DNA from: Chloroflexota bacterium
GTDB lineage: Bacteria > Chloroflexota > Limnocylindria > Limnocylindrales > CSP1-4
Direction of reading: 5' to 3'
Length of the DNA: 9,030 nucleotides
Assembly: GCA_016200675.1 (NCBI GenBank)
Contig: JACQEH010000183.1
Span: 1-9,030, forward strand
Position 1 is the first letter of the stretch. Each line of letters begins with the position of its first letter. Positions 1 through 6,269 of this stretch are shown here, in pieces. Below the pieces are notes generated by a model, which was given only the letters and a program-made list of their open reading frames with translations, was not told where the DNA came from and ran no database searches. Position numbers and translations under genes: made by a program.

Positions 1-1
1 C

Positions 2-937
2 GGCGGCCACTTCTTCGACCCGGCGACCGGCGGCAACGCGATCCTCTGGCAGAACGTCTTCTGGTTCTACTCGCACCCGGCCGTCTACATCATGATCCTG
101 CCGGCGATGGGGATCATCAGCGAGGTGCTGCCGGTCTTCAGCCGCAAGCCGCTCTTCGGCTACAAGGCGTTCGTCTTCGCGACGTCGGGCATCGGCGCCC
201 TCGGCTTCAGCGTGTGGGCCCACCACATGTTCACGACCGGCTCGGTCTACCTGCCCTTCTTCAGCCTGATGACGTTCCTGATCGCGGTCCCGACCGGGGT
301 GAAGATGTTCAACTGGGTCTTCACGATCTTCCGGGGCCAGCTGACGTTCTCGACGCCCCTGATCTTCGCCATCGGCTTCCTGACGATGTTCCTGATCGGC
401 GGCATCAACGGCGCCTTCAGCGCCTCGGTCCCGGTGGACTTCGCCCTCCACGACACGTACTGGGTGGTCGCCCACCTGCACTACGTCCTCTTCGGCGGGT
501 CGGTCTTCGGGATCTTCGCCGGGATCTACTACTGGTTTCCCAAGATGTCAGGCAGGATGCTCGACGAGACCCTCGGCAAGATCCACTTCGTCCTGATGTT
601 CGTCGGCTTCAACCTGACCTTCTTCCCGATGCACATGCTCGGCCTGGCCGGCATGCCGCGGCGGATCGCGGACTACTCGGCCAGCGCCGGCTGGAACGAC
701 TGGAACCTCCTGGCAACGATCGGCGGGTTCGTCATCGCCATCTCGATGCTGCCGTTCCTGTGGAACGTCTTCGTCTCGCTGCGGAACGGGAAGATCGCGG
801 GCGACGATCCCTGGGAGGGCAACACCCTCGAGTGGGCGACCTCGTCGCCGCCGCCTCCCTACAACTTCGACCACCTGCCCGAGATTCGCTCCGAGCGGCC
901 GGTCTTCGATGCCCGCCACGGGCTGAGCGGACACTGA
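2..937 (+). CDS. ctaD: Cytochrome c oxidase subunit I (aa3 type, A2 subfamily), C-terminal part
   Basis: This is the catalytic subunit of the terminal oxidase. It reduces O2 to water at a heme a3-CuB centre in the cytoplasmic membrane and pumps protons. The reading frame is open from base 2, so the N-terminal half, including one heme a ligand, lies upstream; 311 residues are visible. Fragment residue H25 in FYSHPAVY and H74-H75 in WAHHMF are the CuB ligands, and Y29 is the cross-linked tyrosine. TGVK at 98-101 belongs to the K channel. H150-D151 is the Mg-site pair, and H158 and H160 in AHLH are the heme a3 and heme a ligands. The D-channel glutamate of the usual GHPEVY is absent. Instead the YSHPxVY arrangement typical of A2-type oxidases is present. 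The soluble tail ends in HGLSGH. Subunit III starts 7 bases downstream. Confidence 0.97.
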   Translation, partial: GGHFFDPATGGNAILWQNVFWFYSHPAVYIMILPAMGIISEVLPVFSRKPLFGYKAFVFATSGIGALGFSVWAHHMFTTGSVYLPFFSLMTFLIAVPTGVKMFNWVFTIFRGQLTFSTPLIFAIGFLTMFLIGGINGAFSASVPVDFALHDTYWVVAHLHYVLFGGSVFGIFAGIYYWFPKMSGRMLDETLGKIHFVLMFVGFNLTFFPMHMLGLAGMPRRIADYSASAGWNDWNLLATIGGFVIAISMLPFLWNVFVSLRNGKIAGDDPWEGNTLEWATSSPPPPYNFDHLPEIRSERPVFDARHGLSGH

Positions 938-944
938 GGGAGCG

Positions 945-1601
945 TTGACGATCGTGACCGCCGACAGCCACGCCCTCGCGCCCGCCGAAAGCGGGGTCAT
1001 GGGCGGCCTCGCCCACGAGGTCCGCCGCGGGATCAGCAACCCCATCCTGGGGATGATCCTGTTCATCACCTCCGAGGTGATGTTCTTCGCCGGCCTCTTC
1101 GCGGCCTACTTCAGCACCCGGGCCAACTTCGTCGACGCCAACGGCGTCAAGGAGTGGCCGCCCAGGGAGTTCGCCAACATCCTCAACCCGTTCTCGCTGA
1201 TCCTGGTGGCGACCGTGATCCTCATCCTGAGCTCGGTCACCTGCCAGATGGCGATCCGGGCCATCCGCAAGGACGACCGCCGCGGATTCCTCAGGAACAT
1301 CGGGGTGACCTTCGTCCTGGGGATCACCTTCCTGCTCCTCCAGGCGTACGACTACAGCCTCCTCTTCGGGGAGGGTCTGAAGATGGGCTCAGGGCCCTTC
1401 GGGACCACCTACTTCACGCTGACCGGGTTCCACGGCGCGCACGTCTTCGGCGGCGTGATCATGCTCGGCGTGATCCTCTACCGCGGCATGTCTGGCCAGT
1501 TCTCGTCTCGCCATCACGACGCGGTCGAGGCGGCGTCCCTGTACTGGCACTTCGTCGACGTGGTCTGGATCATCCTTTTCTCGATCCTCTACTTCCTGTA
1601 G
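945..1601 (+). CDS. ctaE: Cytochrome c oxidase subunit III
   Basis: This is subunit III of the aa3 oxidase, a membrane protein that stabilises subunit I and sustains proton uptake. Its 218 residues fit the shorter five-helix form, with helices at about 34-56, 81-102, 117-135, 155-178 and 198-217. Family motifs are SEVMFFAGLFAAYF (43-56, containing the conserved Glu44), YFTLTGFHGAHV (156-167) and the terminal SLYWHFVDVVWIILFSILYF. The start is a TTG at 945, chosen because GAGGGAG directly precedes it and lies just after the ctaD stop. The next in-frame ATG would remove the N-terminal 18 residues. It belongs to the ctaD operon and is followed after 15 bases by the subunit IV-like gene. Confidence 0.96.
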   Translation: MTIVTADSHALAPAESGVMGGLAHEVRRGISNPILGMILFITSEVMFFAGLFAAYFSTRANFVDANGVKEWPPREFANILNPFSLILVATVILILSSVTCQMAIRAIRKDDRRGFLRNIGVTFVLGITFLLLQAYDYSLLFGEGLKMGSGPFGTTYFTLTGFHGAHVFGGVIMLGVILYRGMSGQFSSRHHDAVEAASLYWHFVDVVWIILFSILYFL

Positions 1602-1605
1602 GAGG
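1600..1605 (+). promoter_or_regulatory. Strong Shine-Dalgarno for the subunit IV-like gene
   Basis: AGGAGG overlaps the ctaE stop codon (TAG at 1599-1601) and lies 11 bases before the ATG at 1617. It is the clearest ribosome binding site in the cox operon and supports the reality of this very short gene. Confidence 0.7.
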
Positions 1606-1616
1606 AGCGACCGGTC

Positions 1617-1808
1617 ATGCCGAGCCTCAAGGGCCGCAACGTCATCATCATCGCCATCACGTTCATGATCGTCGGCGCGATCTACGCCATCGGCGCGCCG
1701 ATCCTCGGCTACCACATCGAGTGGGCGGGGGTGACGATGCTCGGCGCCCTGGGCGTCGCGATGTCGATCATGTTCTACGTCCTCCTCGCCGGAACGTCGC
1801 AGGACTGA
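1617..1808 (+). CDS. Small subunit IV-like membrane protein of cytochrome c oxidase
   Basis: This is a 63-residue, mostly hydrophobic protein with two predicted helices (about 8-30 and 36-57). A short basic N-terminus (PSLKGRN) and a short polar tail (GTSQD) flank them. Size and position directly after ctaE match the small subunit IV (CtaF/COX4-like) proteins of bacterial aa3 oxidases, which have no cofactor and probably help assemble or stabilise the complex. The sequence is too short and hydrophobic to assign by motif, so the function rests on context. An AGGAGG site precedes the ATG, and the downstream gene begins 15 bases after the stop. It is shorter than the three-helix CyoD/CtaF proteins of about 100 residues and closer to the compact two-helix forms. 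Confidence 0.75.
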   Translation: MPSLKGRNVIIIAITFMIVGAIYAIGAPILGYHIEWAGVTMLGALGVAMSIMFYVLLAGTSQD

Positions 1809-1823
1809 AGCCGGCCGCCACCC

Positions 1824-2894
1824 ATGCAGCAGCTCTACCAGGCGATCCTCGACCTCGCCTCCAGGGTCGTCATCCCCGACTGGGGCGAGCTGATCAAGCT
1901 CATCCCGCTGGGCCTGGCTGGCATCGTCCTCCTGTGGCTGCTCCTCGTGGCCCGCCAGTACGCCACGGTCGGCCCGGCCCGGCGGGCCTCGGCGCGGCTC
2001 ACCCCGATCACGCCGCCGGAGCTCCACATGCCGGGGCCGTCCTACGCCCCGATCGTGGCGGCCGTGGGCGCCGCCGCGCTCCTGTGGGGCCTCGTCGTCG
2101 GCGGCGACGCGCTCCTCATCGGAACGGTGGTGCTGGTCCTGTCGCTCCTCTACTGGGGGCGGGAGGCGATCCACGACTACGACCGGACCGCCCATGTCCA
2201 GACCCTGCCGGCCGTCGTCCATCCGGGGCCGCCGCCCGGGGTCCACATGCCCGGGCCGTCGTTCCGGCCGCTCCTCGGCGCCCTCGGGACCACCGCCCTA
2301 ATGGCGGGCCTCGTGGCTGGCGGCTGGCTCCTCGCTGCGGGCGTCATCATCCTGATCCTGACGCTCGGCGGCTGGCTCGTGGACGCTCGCGCGGAGTACG
2401 TGAAGACCGAGGAAGCCGACCGGACTGGGCACATGGAGAACATCGCCGATCCGCGCTGGCCGCGCCGGCTCCTGCAGTTCGGGGCCGTCCTGTTCGTGGT
2501 GGCCCTGCTCCTCCAGGCGGGCATCCTGCCCCCGAAGGGCAGCAGCACGGCCGGTGGTGGGCCCGGGACCAGCGCCGCGCCATCGGGCCCGGCTGCCACG
2601 CCCGGCACGGCCTTCAACGTGACGGCCAAGGACATCGCCTACGACCAGAAGGCGTTCACCGTCGCGGCGGGCGCGGACTTCACGATCGCCTTCACGAATG
2701 CCGACAGCCCCGGGGTCACCCACGACGTCGACATCCGGGCGACGGACAAGACGACGGTGCTGCAGAATCAGGAGGTCACCAACGGTGGGTCCAAGACGAC
2801 CTACTCGTACAAGGGCCTCCCGGCCGGTACGTACGTCTTCATCTGCTCGATCCATCCCATCCCGCAGATGACCGGGACGCTCACCGTCAAGTAA
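1824..2894 (+). CDS. Polytopic membrane protein with duplicated helix module and C-terminal cupredoxin domain
   Basis: This 356-residue protein has six predicted helices (about 26-44, 77-93, 96-112, 149-166, 168-186, 217-233), then a Gly/Pro/Ser/Ala-rich linker (236-262) and a cupredoxin domain (263-356). The domain carries a full type-1 copper set: H300 in VTHDVD, then C341, H344 and M349 in CSIHPIPQM. Spacing is C-x2-H-x4-M, so it binds one copper and is not a CuA site (C-x3-C-x3-H). Two helix hairpins are an internal duplication, each opening with HMPGPS (residues 68 and 141, 73 apart). The module resembles small membrane segments found with some bacterial oxidases. As the next gene after ctaD, ctaE and the subunit IV-like gene, it is probably an accessory oxidase subunit or a tethered electron donor to CuA; the role is inferred. 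No clear ribosome binding site precedes the ATG. Confidence 0.88.
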   Translation: MQQLYQAILDLASRVVIPDWGELIKLIPLGLAGIVLLWLLLVARQYATVGPARRASARLTPITPPELHMPGPSYAPIVAAVGAAALLWGLVVGGDALLIGTVVLVLSLLYWGREAIHDYDRTAHVQTLPAVVHPGPPPGVHMPGPSFRPLLGALGTTALMAGLVAGGWLLAAGVIILILTLGGWLVDARAEYVKTEEADRTGHMENIADPRWPRRLLQFGAVLFVVALLLQAGILPPKGSSTAGGGPGTSAAPSGPAATPGTAFNVTAKDIAYDQKAFTVAAGADFTIAFTNADSPGVTHDVDIRATDKTTVLQNQEVTNGGSKTTYSYKGLPAGTYVFICSIHPIPQMTGTLTVK

Positions 2895-2940
2895 GGGGCC
2901 GGTCACGCGTTCTCGAATCGATCCTCGACGGCGACCCATC

Positions 2941-3474
2941 GTGGTCGCCGTCGCCCTCGCGGCCCTGGCCACCGCCGTGATCCTGGGGATCGCCTCGCTG
3001 AACCGCCCGGTGAGGCCCGGTGACGCCCCGGGCATTGCGACCGGGCGCGCCGCCCCGGCCTTCAGCGGCACCACCCTCGACGGCGCGAGGCTCTCGCTGG
3101 CGAGCCTTCGCGGCCGCCCCGTCGTCGTCAACTTCTGGGGTCCGTCGTGCGTCCCTTGCCGGGACGAGTTCCCGCTCCTGATCGACGAGCTCGCGAAGCA
3201 CGGCGGGGACGACCTCGCCATCGTCGGCGTCCTGATGTTCGACCCGCCGGCGCCGGCACGGGACTTCGTCAGCGCCTACCACGCGACGTGGCCGACGATC
3301 GACGACGCGGACGGCTCGATCCGGACCGCCTACCGCGCCGTGGCCCGGCCCCAGACCTACTTCATCGATCGGGGCGGCGTCCTGCGCGGGATCCAGGTCG
3401 GCCAGCTCTCGGCCGCCGACTTCGAGCGCCTCTACGCTGCGATCTCGGGTCCGGCCTCCTCGCCGGCACCGTGA
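2941..3474 (+). CDS. Membrane-anchored TlpA/ResA-like thiol-disulfide oxidoreductase
   Basis: This is a thioredoxin-fold protein of 177 residues. It has an N-terminal membrane anchor (about 1-21) and an extracytoplasmic AhpC-TSA/TlpA domain (35-170). The active site is C70-V-P-C73 in NFWGPSCVPCRDEFP, and P137 in ARPQTYFID occupies the cis-proline position. Relatives reduce apocytochrome c haem-binding cysteines (ResA/CcmG) or the CuA-site cysteines and Sco proteins (TlpA). Lying between oxidase genes and an ABC exporter, it most likely serves oxidase or cytochrome maturation. The start is uncertain. GTG at 2941 is the first usual start codon in frame, but the arginine-rich codons before it (from about 2902) would suit a cytoplasmic N-terminus and no good ribosome binding site is visible. 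The stop overlaps the next start (GTGA). Confidence 0.92.
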   Translation: MVAVALAALATAVILGIASLNRPVRPGDAPGIATGRAAPAFSGTTLDGARLSLASLRGRPVVVNFWGPSCVPCRDEFPLLIDELAKHGGDDLAIVGVLMFDPPAPARDFVSAYHATWPTIDDADGSIRTAYRAVARPQTYFIDRGGVLRGIQVGQLSAADFERLYAAISGPASSPAP

Positions 3475-4451
3475 CGGGGACGGGCCCGGCCCTCGTCCTC
3501 GACGGGGTCGTCAAGCGCTACGGGGACCGGACGGTCCTCGGCGGCATCTCGCTGACCGTCGGGCCCGGCGAGCTCGTCGCCCTGCTTGGACCAAATGGGG
3601 CGGGCAAGACCACCGCCGTCGAGATCCTCGAGGGCTACCGCCGCGCGGACGGCGGGACGGTCCGCGTCCTGGGAATCGATCCCGCGACCGGCGGGCCGGC
3701 GCTGAAGGCCCGCGTGGGGCTGATGCTCCAGGGCGGCGGCCTCGATCCCCGATCGACGCCTCGTGACGCCCTCCGCCTGTACGCCCGCTTCCATGACGGC
3801 GGCCGCGACCCCGAAGCGCTCCTCGAGACGGTGGGCCTGGCCGGCGTGGCCGGCACGCGCGCTCGCCGGCTGTCGGGCGGGGAGCGTCAGCGCCTGGCCC
3901 TGGCCCTGTCCCTCGTCGGCGAGCCGGAGGTGCTGATCCTGGACGAGCCGACCGCGGGGATGGATCCGGAAGCGCGGCGGGCCACGCGCCAGCTCATCGC
4001 CGGCCTTCGGGACGAGGGCCGCGCGGTGCTCCTGACCACCCACGACCTGAGTGACCTGGAGCAGCTCGCCGATCGCGTCGCGATCCTCCACGGCGGGAGG
4101 ATCGTGGCCGACGGCGCACCGGCCGAGCTCGCCGGTGGCGGGACGCCGCGCCTGCAGGTTCGGCTGGCGCGGCCGCCGTCCGGGGAGGAGCTGGCTGACC
4201 TTGGCGCGGTCCTCCAGGCGATCCGTGCCGGCGCGACGGTGGTCGTTGACGCAGACCGGGCGGGGCAGGTCCGCATCGAGGGCGTGCCCCCGGACCCGCG
4301 CCTGGTCGCGGCCGTGGCGACGTGGTGTGCCGACGCGAACCTCGGGATCGTCGAGCTCCGGGCGACGACCGCGTCGCTGGAAGAGCGCTACTTCGAGCTC
4401 ACCGGCGATCCCGACGCGAGCAGTGGCCAGCCCATCGGGACGGCCGCGTGA
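3471..4451 (+). CDS. ABC transporter ATP-binding protein (ABC-2 / DrrA-like, CcmA family)
   Basis: This is a 326-residue nucleotide-binding subunit of an ABC-2 type exporter. All catalytic elements are present: Walker A GPNGAGKT (40-47), Q-loop Q87, signature LSGGERQ (134-140), Walker B LILDEP (155-160), D-loop GMDP (163-166) and switch H191 in LLTTHDLSD. A C-terminal extension of about 100 residues ends in the LEERYFELTG element typical of exporters of this type. The GTG start at 3471 overlaps the thioredoxin stop (GTGA), implying translational coupling. The stop overlaps the permease start in the same way. Substrate is unknown. Context suggests export linked to respiratory chain maturation, and similar ATPase/permease pairs lie near cytochrome oxidase or haem A genes in actinobacteria. 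Confidence 0.95.
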   Translation: MTGTGPALVLDGVVKRYGDRTVLGGISLTVGPGELVALLGPNGAGKTTAVEILEGYRRADGGTVRVLGIDPATGGPALKARVGLMLQGGGLDPRSTPRDALRLYARFHDGGRDPEALLETVGLAGVAGTRARRLSGGERQRLALALSLVGEPEVLILDEPTAGMDPEARRATRQLIAGLRDEGRAVLLTTHDLSDLEQLADRVAILHGGRIVADGAPAELAGGGTPRLQVRLARPPSGEELADLGAVLQAIRAGATVVVDADRAGQVRIEGVPPDPRLVAAVATWCADANLGIVELRATTASLEERYFELTGDPDASSGQPIGTAA

Positions 4452-5197
4452 GCCGGCCGGCGACACCATCGCGGGCGATGGCCGCGCTCGCCGGCTCGGA
4501 GCTCCGGGTCACGGCCCGGCGGGGTGAGAACGTCCTGGTCACGCTGGTCATCCCGCCGGCGGTCCTGCTCTTCTTCGCCTCCACCGGGCTCCTCCCGGCG
4601 CGGGCCGGGCGCCCAGTGGACTTCCTGCTGCCGGGATCGCTGGCCCTGGCGATCATCGCCGCCGGCCTCGTCAACCTCGGGATCGCGACGGCCTACGAGC
4701 GCTCGTACGGGGTCCTCAAGCGGCTCGGCGGCTCGCCGCTGCCACGCTGGGGCCTCATCGGGGCCAAGCTCGTCGCCGTGCTCGGGCTCGAGCTCCTCCA
4801 GGTCGTCGTGCTGCTCGTCGTCGCGGCTAGCGTCCTCGGCTGGCGCCCCGGACCTGACGTCTCGCCCGCCCTGTTCGTCGTCGCACTCCTGCTCGGGACC
4901 CTGGCCTTTGCCGGACTCGGGCTCCTGCTCGCCGGCCGCCTCCGGGCCGAGGCGACACTGGCCCTCGCCAACGGCCTCTTCCTCGCCTTCCTGATGGTCG
5001 GCGGGATCGTCCTCCCCATCGACCACCTGCCGGCGCCGCTGGCGGCGATCGCGGGCGTCCTGCCAGCCTCCGCGCTCGCCGAGGCATTCCGGGCCGCGCT
5101 GGGGACCGGCGCGGACGGCGCCTCACCGCTGCTGCTCCTCGGCGCGTGGGGGCTCGGCGCGGCGGGGCTGGCGGCCCGGACCTTCCGCTGGGAGTGA
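4448..5197 (+). CDS. ABC-2 type transporter permease
   Basis: This is a 249-residue integral membrane protein that pairs with the ATPase immediately upstream. About six hydrophobic helices are visible (roughly 29-45, 57-80, 104-126, 138-160, 168-190, 223-243). The charged stretch YERSYGVLKRLGGSPLPRWG after helix 2 is the typical ABC-2 coupling region. GTG at 4448 is preferred because it overlaps the ATPase stop (GTGA), as in the preceding gene pair. ATG at 4478 is an in-frame alternative that would shorten the N-terminus by 10 residues. Substrate cannot be read from the sequence. It appears to be the last gene of the operon, because 190 bases without a gene follow. Confidence 0.93.
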   Translation: MSRPATPSRAMAALAGSELRVTARRGENVLVTLVIPPAVLLFFASTGLLPARAGRPVDFLLPGSLALAIIAAGLVNLGIATAYERSYGVLKRLGGSPLPRWGLIGAKLVAVLGLELLQVVVLLVVAASVLGWRPGPDVSPALFVVALLLGTLAFAGLGLLLAGRLRAEATLALANGLFLAFLMVGGIVLPIDHLPAPLAAIAGVLPASALAEAFRAALGTGADGASPLLLLGAWGLGAAGLAARTFRWE

Positions 5198-5236
5198 CCG
5201 GTCGGGTCGGATGGCCGCGGGACCTCTCGCCCCCCC

Positions 5237-5331
5237 GGGTCGCTCGCCTCGCGGGTCGCTCGCCCGTCGGGTCTCCCGCGGCCCGGGTCGCTTGCCGCTG
5301 GTTCGCTCGCCGCCGGTTCGCCCCGGTCGCC
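5237..5331. repeat. Degenerate ~16-bp tandem repeat upstream of the second ABC operon
   Basis: Six units begin with the core GGGTCGCTCGCC or a close variant. Exact cores are at 5237-5248 and 5253-5264. Variants are GGGTCTCCCGCG (5269), GGGTCGCTTGCC (5285), GGTTCGCTCGCC (5300) and GGTTCGCCCCGG (5315). The period is 16, 16, 16, 15 and 15 bases, and a possible worn seventh unit lies near 5220. The array fills most of the 190-base gap between the two ABC operons and stops three bases before a TATACT box. It could be a regulator-binding array or merely a minisatellite. Confidence 0.7.
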
Positions 5332-5333
5332 GG

Positions 5334-5339
5334 TATACT
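5334..5339 (+). promoter_or_regulatory. Candidate -10 box (TATACT) for the drrAB-like operon
   Basis: TATACT matches the sigma-70 -10 consensus at five of six bases and stands out in GC-rich surroundings. It lies 48 bases before the ATG at 5388, giving a predicted transcript start near 5346. No convincing -35 hexamer is found at 16-18 bases upstream, where the tandem repeat lies, so an activator or an alternative sigma factor may be involved. Confidence 0.5.
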
Positions 5340-5387
5340 CCGCCGTCCGACCGGCGCTGCTCCGTGCCGTCGTCCTCCGGGAGAGCC

Positions 5388-6269
5388 ATGCCAGCCATCA
5401 CGGCCGAAGGCCTCGTCAAGATCTATCGCTCGCGCCACTCGGAGGTCCATGCCCTCGACGGCGTCGACCTCGTCGTCGAGGAGGGCACCGTCCTGGGCCT
5501 CCTCGGACCCAACGGGGCCGGCAAGACGACGATGGTCCGCATCCTCACGACCCTCCTCCGACCCGACGCCGGGCACGCGACCGTCGCCGGCTTCGACATC
5601 GTCCGGGAGGCCCAGCAGCTGCGATCGGTGATCGGCCTGTCGGGCCAGTACGCGGCCGTCGACGAGAACCTCACCGCCCGCGAGAACCTCTGGATGTTCG
5701 GTCGCCTCTACCAGTTGAACTCGGCCGAGTCGCGCAAGCGGGCCGGCGAGCTCCTGGAGCAGTTCGACCTCATCGACGCGGCCGATCGCGTGGTGAAGAC
5801 GTACTCGGGCGGCATGCGCCGACGCCTCGACCTCGCCAGCGCCCTCATCGGCCGGCCACGCCTTCTCTTCCTCGACGAGCCGACGTACCTCGAGGAGGCG
5901 GACGAGCTCGCCGACACGATCGCCGTCATCGATCGCGGCAAGGTCATCGCCCGGGGCACGGCCGACGAGCTCAAGAGCCAGGTCGGTGGCGAGCGCATCG
6001 AGGTCGTGGTGCACGACCGGGCCGCCCTGGATCGCGCCGAGGAGATCCTGGCCCGCGACGGTTCCGGCCAGTGGGTCCTGGACGAGCACACCCGCAAGCT
6101 GACGGTCCCGGCGACGGGCGGCGCCGGGAAGCTCATCGAGATCGTCCGCGACCTTGGCGACGCGGGCATCGCCATCGACGACATCGCCCTCCGGCGGCCG
6201 ACCCTCGACGACGTCTTCCTGGCCCTGACCGGTCGGGCAAGCTCGGGCGACGACGAGGCGGCGGCATGA
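5388..6269 (+). CDS. DrrA-family ABC ATPase lacking the D-loop/switch segment (in-frame deletion)
   Basis: This is a 293-residue ATP-binding subunit of the daunorubicin-resistance (DrrA) type, which powers small-molecule or lipid export with a DrrB permease. Visible elements are Walker A GPNGAGKT (40-47), Q-loop Q87, signature SGGMRRRLD (140-148), Walker B LLFLDEP (159-165), and a DrrA-type C-terminal domain ending in RRPTLDDVFLALTGR. After DEPT (T166) the protein jumps straight to YLEEADELAD, which in relatives normally follows TTQ. About 30 residues holding the D-loop (GLDP), the intervening helix and the switch position are missing, and the frame is kept. Relatives are about 320-330 residues, consistent with this loss. 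ATP hydrolysis should be badly impaired unless the deletion is an assembly error. The ATG at 5388 is preceded by GGGAGAG. The stop overlaps the permease start (ATGA). Confidence 0.9.
   Translation: MPAITAEGLVKIYRSRHSEVHALDGVDLVVEEGTVLGLLGPNGAGKTTMVRILTTLLRPDAGHATVAGFDIVREAQQLRSVIGLSGQYAAVDENLTARENLWMFGRLYQLNSAESRKRAGELLEQFDLIDAADRVVKTYSGGMRRRLDLASALIGRPRLLFLDEPTYLEEADELADTIAVIDRGKVIARGTADELKSQVGGERIEVVVHDRAALDRAEEILARDGSGQWVLDEHTRKLTVPATGGAGKLIEIVRDLGDAGIAIDDIALRRPTLDDVFLALTGRASSGDDEAAA

Noticed and set aside
2620..2894. The cupredoxin domain as a CuA-containing oxidase subunit II
   Set aside because: CuA needs two cysteines (C-x3-C-x3-H). Only one cysteine is present, and the C-x2-H-x4-M spacing is that of a single type-1 copper.
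1154..2980. A 608-codon plus-strand open frame across ctaE and the following genes
   Set aside because: It is an out-of-frame reading of GC-rich genes, rich in Arg, Pro, Gly and His, with no family motif. The frames of ctaE, the subunit IV-like gene and the cupredoxin protein explain the same bases.
5237..5331. Possible CRISPR array
   Set aside because: Units are only about 12 conserved bases with about 4 bases between them, there are no unique spacers and no cas genes. It is a plain tandem repeat.
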